Shown here one piece after another: positions 1-5,812 of a DNA stretch of 8,286 bases (within the stretch, counting starts at the first letter, position 1; the number at the start of each line of letters is the position of its first letter). The translations under genes were made by a program, and so were the position numbers. The stretch is taken from assembly GCA_009930355.1 (NCBI GenBank), contig RZYK01000083.1, forward strand, positions 1 to 8,286, given 5' to 3'. Source of the DNA: Campylobacterota bacterium. Its GTDB lineage: Bacteria; Campylobacterota; Campylobacteria; Campylobacterales; Sulfurospirillaceae. The notes beneath the pieces are model-generated. The model did not search any database, was not told where the DNA came from, and saw nothing but the letters and a program-made list of their open reading frames with translations.

Positions 1-48
1 AAAAACCCGCTTCAAAACTACTTTATCCTCTCTTTATTCATGATTGGG

Positions 49-54
49 TATAGT
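49..54 (+). promoter_or_regulatory. Candidate -10 promoter element for folD
   Basis: TATAGT matches the sigma-70 -10 consensus at five of six positions and lies in T-rich DNA 34 bases before the folD ATG, which would give a leader of about 20 nt. There is no convincing -35 hexamer 16-18 bases upstream, but Campylobacterota housekeeping promoters commonly lack one and rely on T-rich periodic upstream DNA. Only 82 bases precede folD in the window, so a promoter further upstream or read-through from a previous gene cannot be excluded. Confidence 0.35.
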
Positions 55-82
55 ACCAAAAATGAATTTAAAGGATGTTTGA

Positions 83-928
83 ATGCAAATCCTTGATGGA
101 AAAGCACTCTCCAATGAGATTAAAATTGAACTTAAAAAACAAAGCGACGTCTTAGGATTAAGCGGTATCACTCCAGGTCTTGCAGTGATTTTAGTCGGTG
201 ATGATGCGGCAAGTCAAACTTATGTCAAAATGAAAGAAAAAGCGTGTGATGTTGCTGGTATTTACTCTATTATTCACAAAATGCCCAGCACCATTTCGCA
301 AGAAAAAATTTTAGAAACCATTACGATGATTAACACCAATCCAAACATTGATGGTGTTTTGGTGCAACTTCCCCTCCCAAAACATATTGATACCACAAAA
401 ATCATCGAAGCGATTGACCCGAAAAAAGATGTCGATGGTTTTCATCCTTTCAATGTCGGACGTTTAGTGGCTGGGCTGGATGGTTTTGTTCCCTGTACAC
501 CGCTAGGAGTCATGCGTCTGCTTTCACACTACAACATCGATGTCAAAGGCTTAGATGCGTGCGTGGTGGGTGCGAGTAACATTGTAGGTAAACCCATGAT
601 GAACCTGCTTTTAAACGCAGGTGCTACGGTAGATATTTGCCATATTTTTACCAAAGATTTAAAAGAACATACCAAAAAAGCCGACCTCGTTATTGTAGGC
701 GTGGGTAAACAAAATCTTATCACCGAAGATATGGTCAAAGAAGGGGCGATTGTGGTGGATATTGGTATTAACAAAACGGCAGAGGGGCGCATTGTTGGGG
801 ATGTGGATTATGAGGGTGTTGCACCTAAATGTTCCTATATTACACCTGTTCCAGGAGGTGTGGGACCTATGACGATTGCGATGTTGTTGGAAAACACCAT
901 CAAAGCAGCTCACAATCGGTTGGTATAG
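83..928 (+). CDS. folD: Bifunctional methylenetetrahydrofolate dehydrogenase / methenyltetrahydrofolate cyclohydrolase (FolD)
   Basis: Cytosolic enzyme of one-carbon metabolism: it oxidises 5,10-methylene-THF to methenyl-THF with NADP+ and hydrolyses this to 10-formyl-THF, feeding purine and formyl-methionine synthesis. The 281-aa product has the usual FolD length. Visible motifs are the N-terminal catalytic YVKMK (Tyr47, Lys51), VQLPLP with Gln95, DVDGFHPFN with Asp118, the Rossmann cofactor loop GASNIVGKP (163-171) and the C-terminal PVPGGVGPMT (255-264); all active-site positions known for the family are present. The ATG is preceded by AAGGA at 71-75, seven bases upstream. It is first in a three-gene unit; the lepB start follows seven bases after its stop. 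The assignment is secure from sequence motifs. Confidence 0.97.
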   Translation: MQILDGKALSNEIKIELKKQSDVLGLSGITPGLAVILVGDDAASQTYVKMKEKACDVAGIYSIIHKMPSTISQEKILETITMINTNPNIDGVLVQLPLPKHIDTTKIIEAIDPKKDVDGFHPFNVGRLVAGLDGFVPCTPLGVMRLLSHYNIDVKGLDACVVGASNIVGKPMMNLLLNAGATVDICHIFTKDLKEHTKKADLVIVGVGKQNLITEDMVKEGAIVVDIGINKTAEGRIVGDVDYEGVAPKCSYITPVPGGVGPMTIAMLLENTIKAAHNRLV

Positions 929-935
929 GATAACT

Positions 936-1763
936 ATGAAAAATTTACTCAACCGTTTTTATCACTTTTCTAATAGCTGGACAGGCACTTTAATTATTGT
1001 TCTGTTCGTGATTTTTTTTATCGCACAAGCCTTTGTCATTCCTAGTGGTTCTATGAAAAGAACCTTGCTGATTGGCGACCATCTTTTTGTCAAAAAGTTT
1101 TCATACGGCATTCCAATACCCCATCTTCCGTGGATTGAAATTCCCGTATTGCCTGATTTTAATGGCAATGGTCACCTTATTGAAGGCGAACGACCCAAAC
1201 GAGGTGATATTGTCGTTTTTCGTTACCCTAAAGATGAAAAAATACACTATGTTAAACGTTGTGTGGCTACGGAAAATGATGAAATTTTGTATCAAGAAAA
1301 AAACCTCTATATTCACTTTGCAGAAGGCAATGAGTACATTAAAGCTACTTATCCTGCCGAAAAGATTGTGAGCATTGCAGGAAAACTGTGGGTTAATAAT
1401 CCCTATATGGAGAAATTTCATGGTATAGGATACGATGACACTGTTGCGTTATTTGAGCAAATGACACTCCATTTAGGTGCCAATCAATTGGCAATGAAAC
1501 CAGCCCTTGTCACAGAATTACCGCCTGTAGAAGGATTGGCATTTAATGCTTTTTATACCAAAGTCGAGAAAGATAACTTTTTTATGATGGGCGACAACCG
1601 TGACCACTCTAATGATAGCCGTTTTTGGGGTAGTGTTCCTTATAGCCTCATTGTAGGTAAACCGTGGTTTATCTATTTTTCATGGGACGATGACTATAAG
1701 ATAAGATGGAATCGTGTGGGGCGTTTTATTGACTCCATGCAATACGATAAGCAGTTTTTTTAA
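936..1763 (+). CDS. lepB: Signal peptidase I (LepB), type I leader peptidase
   Basis: Membrane-anchored serine protease that removes signal peptides from exported preproteins on the periplasmic face. I start it at ATG 936 (275 aa), not at the in-frame ATG 876 inside folD, because AGGA at 927-930 sits five bases before 936 and the extra 20 residues would precede the natural N-terminus. One signal anchor lies at about residues 17-35. Box B PSGSM carries nucleophile Ser39, box D RGDIVVFRYP through YVKR carries general base Lys107, and box E GDNRDHSNDSRFWG is at 219-232. E. coli LepB has two N-terminal membrane helices; a single anchor is seen here. A long insert (about 112-212) between boxes D and E has no recognisable function to me. 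Its stop overlaps the next gene by one base (TAATG). Confidence 0.96.
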   Translation: MKNLLNRFYHFSNSWTGTLIIVLFVIFFIAQAFVIPSGSMKRTLLIGDHLFVKKFSYGIPIPHLPWIEIPVLPDFNGNGHLIEGERPKRGDIVVFRYPKDEKIHYVKRCVATENDEILYQEKNLYIHFAEGNEYIKATYPAEKIVSIAGKLWVNNPYMEKFHGIGYDDTVALFEQMTLHLGANQLAMKPALVTELPPVEGLAFNAFYTKVEKDNFFMMGDNRDHSNDSRFWGSVPYSLIVGKPWFIYFSWDDDYKIRWNRVGRFIDSMQYDKQFF

Positions 1764-2410
1764 TGGAAACTCTCTCTTTACTCAACATCACAGCTACCAT
1801 TTTAGCCTTAATGGTGGCTATTATTGGGCATGAAATTATGCACGGCTATGTTGCATACCGTTACGGCGATAATACCGCTCGTTCTCAAGGACGTCTGAGC
1901 ATTAACCCCATAGTGCATGTAGATTTGGTAGGAACCATCGTTGTTCCTGCCGTACTCTTTTTCAGTGGTGCCCCTTTTATGTTTGGATGGGCAAAACCTG
2001 TGCCTATTTTTATTCCAACCGTCATTCGTAACGGTGGCTATAAAGCAGCCATTCATGTCTCTTTAGCAGGCATTGCCTACAACTTCACCTTAGCCCTTGG
2101 AGCAGCCTTACTTCTTAATATTTTTCAAGGTGAAATTAACGACTATTTTAGTTATTTCTTCCTCTATTTTTTGACACAAACGCTCATCTACAATGTTGTT
2201 TTAGGTATTTTTAATCTCTACCCCATCCCTCCATTAGATGGCTCACACGCCCTTACTTACCTTGCCATTATTTTGGGTTGGGATAGCGTGGTTCGCTTTT
2301 ATGAATCCATTGAACGTTATGGTATGGTTATTTTAATTCTTTTCATTGCAACACCGCTGTCAAACTACTTTTTTATGCCAATTCGCTACGTCATTGGATG
2401 GTTATATTAA
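1763..2410 (+). CDS. M50-family site-2-type zinc metalloprotease, small membrane form
   Basis: Predicted intramembrane zinc protease. The 215-aa protein is mostly hydrophobic, with about five or six membrane segments. The first contains the HExxH zinc motif HEIMH (His23, Glu24, His27); the third ligand is Asp159 in the late-helix motif NLYPIPPLDGSH, equivalent to the NPxPxLDG signature of site-2 proteases. GWAKPVPI (75-82) matches the conserved G-x-x-x-P-V segment of this family. There is no PDZ or CBS domain, so it is a minimal form rather than an RseP or SpoIVFB type. It begins by a one-base overlap with lepB and has no good Shine-Dalgarno, suggesting translational coupling. Substrate unknown; the pairing with signal peptidase suggests, but does not show, a role in clearing signal peptides or membrane fragments. 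H. pylori has a relative at the same place (HP0575, from memory). Confidence 0.88.
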   Translation: METLSLLNITATILALMVAIIGHEIMHGYVAYRYGDNTARSQGRLSINPIVHVDLVGTIVVPAVLFFSGAPFMFGWAKPVPIFIPTVIRNGGYKAAIHVSLAGIAYNFTLALGAALLLNIFQGEINDYFSYFFLYFLTQTLIYNVVLGIFNLYPIPPLDGSHALTYLAIILGWDSVVRFYESIERYGMVILILFIATPLSNYFFMPIRYVIGWLY

Positions 2411-2436
2411 GAGGTTTACCAAGAAGCCTCTTTTTT
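2409..2436 (+). terminator. Rho-independent terminator after the M50 protease gene
   Basis: AAGAGGTTT (2409-2417) pairs with AAGCCTCTT (2424-2432), a nine-base-pair stem with one G-U pair and a six-base loop ACCAAG, followed by an unbroken T run at 2431-2436. The left arm begins within the TAA stop codon (2408-2410) of the protease gene, so the terminator directly abuts translation. It ends the folD-lepB-M50 unit. Confidence 0.85.
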
Positions 2437-2456
2437 GGAATTTATAATAATCCTTG

Positions 2457-2465
2457 TGCTATAAT
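2457..2465 (+). promoter_or_regulatory. Extended -10 promoter for the rpiB unit
   Basis: TGCTATAAT is a perfect extended -10 (TGn-TATAAT) 31 bases before the rpiB GTG. Expected transcription start is near 2472, giving a leader of about 25 nt. No good -35 is seen: TTGGAA at 2435-2440 lies 19 bases away and overlaps the terminator T run. A second TATAAT at 2443-2448 is probably just AT-rich upstream sequence. Placement right after a terminator and before a nine-gene run supports a real promoter. Confidence 0.75.
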
Positions 2466-2485
2466 CTCCTTCAATTCGTAATTTA

Positions 2486-2490
2486 AAGGA
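2486..2490 (+). promoter_or_regulatory. Ribosome binding site that fixes the rpiB GTG start
   Basis: AAGGA lies six bases before GTG 2497. The next in-frame ATG is codon 21, which would remove the DHAG active-site motif, so the GTG is the true start. Confidence 0.85.
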
Positions 2491-2496
2491 CATTTT

Positions 2497-2925
2497 GTGA
2501 AGTTTTTTATTGCAACAGATCACGCAGGGATTGCTATCAAACCTGATGTTATTACTATGCTTCAACATTTAGGACATGATGTGATTGATTTAGGACCTTT
2601 TAATGATGAAAGAGTAGACTACCCTGATTTTGCACACAGACTCTGCATCGAAGTTTTAAAACATGAAGAAACCCAAGGTATTTTAATTTGTGGCTCAGGC
2701 ATTGGAATGAGTTTAGCAGCCAATAAGCACATAGGTATTCGAGCGGCACTATGCCATGATGCCTATACCGCACAGATGGCACGGGCACACAATGATGCCA
2801 ATGTGCTTTGTTTTGGACAACGTATTGTAGGATTAGGGGTCATTGAATCAATGATAGATGCATGGTGTAATACCTCTTTTGAGGGTGGCAGACATGCACA
2901 GAGAGTTTCGAAAATAGAGCTGTAA
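2497..2925 (+). CDS. rpiB: Ribose-5-phosphate isomerase B (RpiB/LacAB family)
   Basis: Interconverts ribulose-5-phosphate and ribose-5-phosphate in the non-oxidative pentose phosphate pathway, supplying ribose for PRPP and nucleotides. The 142-aa protein has normal RpiB length. It shows DHAG (Asp8, His9), DYPD (41-44), the phosphate/catalytic loop CGSGIGMS with Cys65, HNDANVL with His98 and Asn99, and GGRHAQR with Arg132 and Arg136; these match E. coli RpiB active-site residues with a one-residue offset. Having Cys and the RpiB loops makes it an isomerase of ribose-5-phosphate rather than the galactose-6-phosphate LacAB type, though old annotations often confuse them. Translation starts at GTG with a good AAGGA. 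First gene of the second unit; one base separates its stop from the next ATG. Confidence 0.95.
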   Translation: MKFFIATDHAGIAIKPDVITMLQHLGHDVIDLGPFNDERVDYPDFAHRLCIEVLKHEETQGILICGSGIGMSLAANKHIGIRAALCHDAYTAQMARAHNDANVLCFGQRIVGLGVIESMIDAWCNTSFEGGRHAQRVSKIEL

Positions 2926-2926
2926 C

Positions 2927-3259
2927 ATGGCACTTGAATGGGTTTTAACAACGGTACTTTTTTCAGCTTGTATTTATTTGCTCGTAATGGTTTTTTATTT
3001 TAAAACGCTTCTTCGCAAAGAAAAACGTAGCAATATTGTTGTGAAACAAACCCTCAATGATGCTGAAATTGTCATTCGAAAATATCAGGTCCAATTGCAA
3101 CGCTCTCTTGGCAATATTGATATACTCACTGACGAGCTTAAAAAAGTAAAAAATGATCTTAAATCACTCCGTACTCGTAACAGTCAATACCGTATGGAAG
3201 GCGATAAACTCCGTCAACATATTAAAGAGCTAGAAGGAAAGATTGAGGCATTGTTGTAA
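2927..3259 (+). CDS. Small single-pass membrane protein with cytoplasmic coiled coil, function unknown
   Basis: I do not recognise a named family. The 110-aa product has one hydrophobic helix at about residues 5-26, then a basic patch (KTLLRKEKR, 26-34) that by the positive-inside rule would put the C-terminus in the cytoplasm. Residues 45-110 are rich in Lys, Glu, Leu, Arg and Gln with heptad-like spacing (for example ILTDELKKVKNDLKSLRTRN), so a coiled coil is likely. Composition matches neighbouring genes. It starts one base after the rpiB stop with only a weak Shine-Dalgarno, so it is probably translated by coupling. From memory, unannotated membrane proteins occupy the same slot between rpiB and apt in C. 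jejuni (Cj0926) and H. pylori (HP0573). It could be a scaffold or a division/envelope accessory protein, but nothing in the sequence shows which. Confidence 0.82.
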   Translation: MALEWVLTTVLFSACIYLLVMVFYFKTLLRKEKRSNIVVKQTLNDAEIVIRKYQVQLQRSLGNIDILTDELKKVKNDLKSLRTRNSQYRMEGDKLRQHIKELEGKIEALL

Positions 3260-3345
3260 TGAGCATTGAGATGGTTTCTTTTAGTGCATTTGCTGTTTTA
3301 CTCGTCTTATTTCTTCTTCTAAAAATTTTTATTTTCAAATCATAA
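3259..3345 (+). CDS. 28-aa hydrophobic micro-ORF, putative small membrane protein
   Basis: An ATG overlapping the preceding stop codon by one base (TAATG at 3257-3261) opens a 28-codon frame ending at TAA 3343-3345. The product begins [13 protein letters not shown] and continues as an almost uninterrupted hydrophobic helix (residues 8-26, Leu/Val/Phe/Ile rich) with Lys22, Lys27 near the C-terminus, typical of a one-helix membrane microprotein. GAGG at 3245-3248 is a possible ribosome site ten bases upstream. It fills almost all of the 96-base gap between the coiled-coil gene and apt, and the apt Shine-Dalgarno begins inside its stop codon. The same stop/start overlap is used by authentic genes in this window (lepB to M50, apt to trpB). 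It is too short for routine gene callers; expression is unproven. Confidence 0.55.
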   Translation: MSIEMVSFSAFAVLLVLFLLLKIFIFKS

Positions 3346-3355
3346 AGGCTATACT

Positions 3356-3913
3356 ATGAATCATTTAAATGAGGCTGATAAAACATACCTTTTAAATTCT
3401 ATTCGCAACGTTGAAGACTTCCCAAAACCCGGCATTATTTTTAAAGATATTACAACCCTTTTAGGCGATGAAAAAGCGTTTAATCTTTTGTTAGACCATC
3501 TTAGTTCACGCTATGAGAACAAAGAAATTGACTACATTGCAGGTATAGAAAGTCGTGGTTTTATTTTTGGAGCGGCTCTTGCTGCACGCCTTCGTAAACG
3601 TTTTGTACCTATCCGAAAGCCAGGTAAACTTCCCTACACAACCATTAGCGAAAAATACTCTTTAGAATACGGTGTTGATGAAGTCGCCATTCATATTGAT
3701 GCTTTTTCAAGTGTGAAAACGACTAAACCGAATGTTTTATTAATAGATGACTTAATTGCAACAGGAGGGACAGCGACTGCGGCGGTTAAATTGATTAATA
3801 AAGCAGGTGCACACTGTATTGAAGCATGTTTTATTATCAATCTTACTTTTCTACAAGGGGATCTTGATATTAAAAAAACAACCCCTGTTTATTCCGTCTT
3901 AGAGGTTTTATAA
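3356..3913 (+). CDS. apt: Adenine phosphoribosyltransferase (Apt)
   Basis: Cytosolic purine-salvage enzyme converting adenine and PRPP to AMP and pyrophosphate. The 185-aa protein is normal for the family. It has the N-terminal [15 protein letters not shown] block (22-36) typical of Apt, the ESRGFIFG loop (65-72), the flexible-loop segment [20 protein letters not shown] (87-106) and the type I phosphoribosyltransferase PRPP motif [13 protein letters not shown] (127-139) with the acidic Asp131-Asp132 pair. AAAGG at 3344-3348 lies seven bases before the ATG. It shares an operon with rpiB, whose product is the precursor of PRPP, a sensible metabolic link. Its TAA overlaps the trpB ATG by one base, and the AGAGG near its 3' end serves as the trpB ribosome site. 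Confidence 0.96.
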   Translation: MNHLNEADKTYLLNSIRNVEDFPKPGIIFKDITTLLGDEKAFNLLLDHLSSRYENKEIDYIAGIESRGFIFGAALAARLRKRFVPIRKPGKLPYTTISEKYSLEYGVDEVAIHIDAFSSVKTTKPNVLLIDDLIATGGTATAAVKLINKAGAHCIEACFIINLTFLQGDLDIKKTTPVYSVLEVL

Positions 3914-5118
3914 TGTATATTCCAAGAGCTTCAAAATTTGACCCTGATCACAATGGACACTTTGGTATTTTTGGTGGCAGATACGTTCCTGAAACATTGA
4001 TGCCTGTTTTACTAGAACTTGAAAAAGAGTACCAAAGTCTGCGTTTTAGTGAAAGTTTTTGGACTGAAGTAGATTATTATCTTAAAGAGTATGTCGGACG
4101 CCCTTCTCCTCTCTACTTTGCAAAAAACATTTCACAAGAGATTGGTGCAAAAGTTTATCTCAAACGTGAAGATTTAAACCATACAGGTGCCCATAAAATC
4201 AACAACACTATTGTGCAAGGGCTAATTGCCAAAAAAATGGGTAAAAAACGTGTGATTGCTGAAACAGGAGCAGGACAGCATGGAGTAGCCACAGCAACCG
4301 TTGCAGCACTTTTGGGCTTAGAGTGTGAGATATTTATGGGTGAAAAAGATGTGGAACGTCAAGAACTCAATGTCTTTCGTATGAAACTGATGGGTGCAAA
4401 AGTACATGCGGTGAAAAGTGGCAGTCGCACGTTAAAAGACGCAATGAACGAAGCCATTCGTTATTGGGTTACACACGCACGTGATACTTTTTATATTATT
4501 GGAACTGTTGCAGGTCCTCATCCTTATCCTATGATGGTACGTGATTTTCAAGCTATTATTGGTTATGAAGCCAAAGCGCAAATTTTAGTCAAAGAAAAAC
4601 GTTTACCTGATTATGTGATTGCATGTATTGGTGGCGGAAGTAATGCTATAGGTATTTTTAACCACTTTTTAGGGGAAGAAGGCGTTTCATGTATTGGCAT
4701 TGAAGCAGGCGGGCTTGGCATTGATACGGATAAGCATGGTTGTTCCCTAGCTAAAGGAAGCCCTGGTGTGCTTCATGGGCAGATGAGCTATTTATTGCAA
4801 GATGATGAGGGGCAAGTTTTAGAAGCACACTCTATCTCGGCAGGGCTTGATTATCCAGGAATTGGACCAGAACACGCTTATTTAAAAGAGTTAGGTGTTG
4901 CTAAATATGACAACATTACAGATCAAGAAGCATTAGATGCGTTTGTATGGCTGAGTCGCAAAGAAGGAATCATTCCTGCATTTGAAAGTGCTCACGCCAT
5001 TGCTTATTTGAAGAAAATGGCAAAAGAGGATATTAAAAATAAGGTCATCATCGTTAATCTTTCAGGACGTGGTGATAAGGATATGGTGCAAGCAAAATCT
5101 ATTCTTAATATAGGATAA
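3913..5118 (+). CDS. trpB: Tryptophan synthase beta chain (TrpB, TrpB1 type)
   Basis: PLP enzyme that condenses indole with L-serine to give tryptophan, normally channelled from the TrpA alpha subunit. The 401-aa length and [15 protein letters not shown] start (17-31) fit the TrpB1 class rather than the longer TrpB2. PLP lysine is Lys95 in HTGAHKINN, catalytic Glu117 is in AETGAGQHG, the phosphate loop GGGSN is at 240-244, and SGRGDKD (384-390) contacts the cofactor pyridine; these track the Salmonella/E. coli enzyme with an offset of 7-8. AGAGG at 3901-3905 sits seven bases before ATG 3913, which overlaps the apt stop. No trpA or other trp gene is in the window, and no leader peptide or attenuator precedes it, so expression should follow the housekeeping unit. 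Either a partner trpA lies elsewhere or this is an extra beta chain acting on free indole. Confidence 0.95.
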   Translation: MYIPRASKFDPDHNGHFGIFGGRYVPETLMPVLLELEKEYQSLRFSESFWTEVDYYLKEYVGRPSPLYFAKNISQEIGAKVYLKREDLNHTGAHKINNTIVQGLIAKKMGKKRVIAETGAGQHGVATATVAALLGLECEIFMGEKDVERQELNVFRMKLMGAKVHAVKSGSRTLKDAMNEAIRYWVTHARDTFYIIGTVAGPHPYPMMVRDFQAIIGYEAKAQILVKEKRLPDYVIACIGGGSNAIGIFNHFLGEEGVSCIGIEAGGLGIDTDKHGCSLAKGSPGVLHGQMSYLLQDDEGQVLEAHSISAGLDYPGIGPEHAYLKELGVAKYDNITDQEALDAFVWLSRKEGIIPAFESAHAIAYLKKMAKEDIKNKVIIVNLSGRGDKDMVQAKSILNIG

Positions 5119-5122
5119 GGTC

Positions 5123-5812
5123 ATGATAGAATTTTTTAATAAACATTCTGGAAAATTATTTACTCTTTTTATGACTCTTTTGCTTTCAACTTTGGGTTAT
5201 TTTCTCTATTTTGCACCTGTGCAAGGGTTAGAAAATAAATTTATTTATTTAATGAAAGAGTATGGCTATATCATTCTTTTCTTTTGGGGAATGCTAGAGG
5301 GTGAAATGGGGCTTGTCATGGCAGGTCTTTTAACCCATGCAGGTGATATGAACCTTTTTATGGCAATTTTTGTAGCAGGGCTAGGTGGTTTTGCTGGGGA
5401 TCAAGTCTATTTTTATATTGGGCGATTTAACAAAGTCTGGGTACACAAAAAACTACACGGACAACGTCGAAAATTAGCGCTTGCGCATCTTCTTTTAAAA
5501 CGCCATGGCTGGCCTATTATTTTTATTCAACGCTATTTATATGGCTTACGAACGGTTATTCCTATTTCTATAGGGCTGACTCGCTACAGTGGTAAAATGT
5601 TTGCTTTAATTAATCTTCTCTCAGCATGGGTATGGGCATCTCTTACGATTATCCCTACATGGTATTTTGGAGAAGAAATTTTAATTGTAATCCATTGGGC
5701 AAAAGAACATTGGTATCTTGCTCTGCCACTGGCTGCTATTATTGGTGGTGGTATCTCGTACTATTTTCATCAAGTGACAGATAAAAAATTTAAGGAAAAA
5801 CATGAAATTTGA
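5123..5812 (+). CDS. DedA/SNARE-associated (VTT) family membrane protein
   Basis: Inner-membrane protein of the DedA family, members of which support envelope homeostasis, membrane potential and, for some, flipping of undecaprenyl phosphate or phospholipids. The 229-aa product has an N-terminal membrane helix (about 13-31) and several later hydrophobic segments. Family hallmarks are the re-entrant region with acidic Glu59 and Glu61 (LEGEMGLVMAGLL), GGFAGDQVYFYIGR (88-101) with Asp93, and the R-x3-G-x-R-x3-P motif around Arg137, Gly141, Arg143, Pro147 and Gly151. Which lipid it moves cannot be told from sequence. AGGA at 5112-5115 precedes the ATG; only four bases separate it from trpB, and its 3' end overlaps pepA by 11 bases. 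H. pylori HP0571 and C. jejuni Cj0928 sit in the same slot, from memory. Confidence 0.88.
   Translation: MIEFFNKHSGKLFTLFMTLLLSTLGYFLYFAPVQGLENKFIYLMKEYGYIILFFWGMLEGEMGLVMAGLLTHAGDMNLFMAIFVAGLGGFAGDQVYFYIGRFNKVWVHKKLHGQRRKLALAHLLLKRHGWPIIFIQRYLYGLRTVIPISIGLTRYSGKMFALINLLSAWVWASLTIIPTWYFGEEILIVIHWAKEHWYLALPLAAIIGGGISYYFHQVTDKKFKEKHEI

Noticed and set aside
1..10. AAAAACCCGC at the window edge as an arm of a terminator
   Set aside because: No matching GCGGG arm is found to the right within the leader, so no hairpin can be shown on either strand.
876..935. In-frame upstream ATG that would lengthen LepB by 20 residues
   Set aside because: It lies inside folD, has no ribosome site, and would place hydrophilic sequence ahead of the natural N-terminus; ATG 936 has AGGA five bases upstream.
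529..952. Minus-strand frames opposite folD and lepB as genes
   Set aside because: They are reverse shadows of well-supported coding sequence, with no ribosome site or recognisable domain.
1012..1019. Run of eight T in the LepB anchor as a phase-variable tract
   Set aside because: It encodes Ile-Phe-Phe of a normal signal anchor in frame; eight T is common in AT-rich membrane-protein genes and lepB is expected to be essential.
2443..2448. TATAAT as a second -10 for rpiB
   Set aside because: It lacks the TGn extension, sits only seven bases after the terminator T run, and the better extended -10 lies downstream at 2457-2465.
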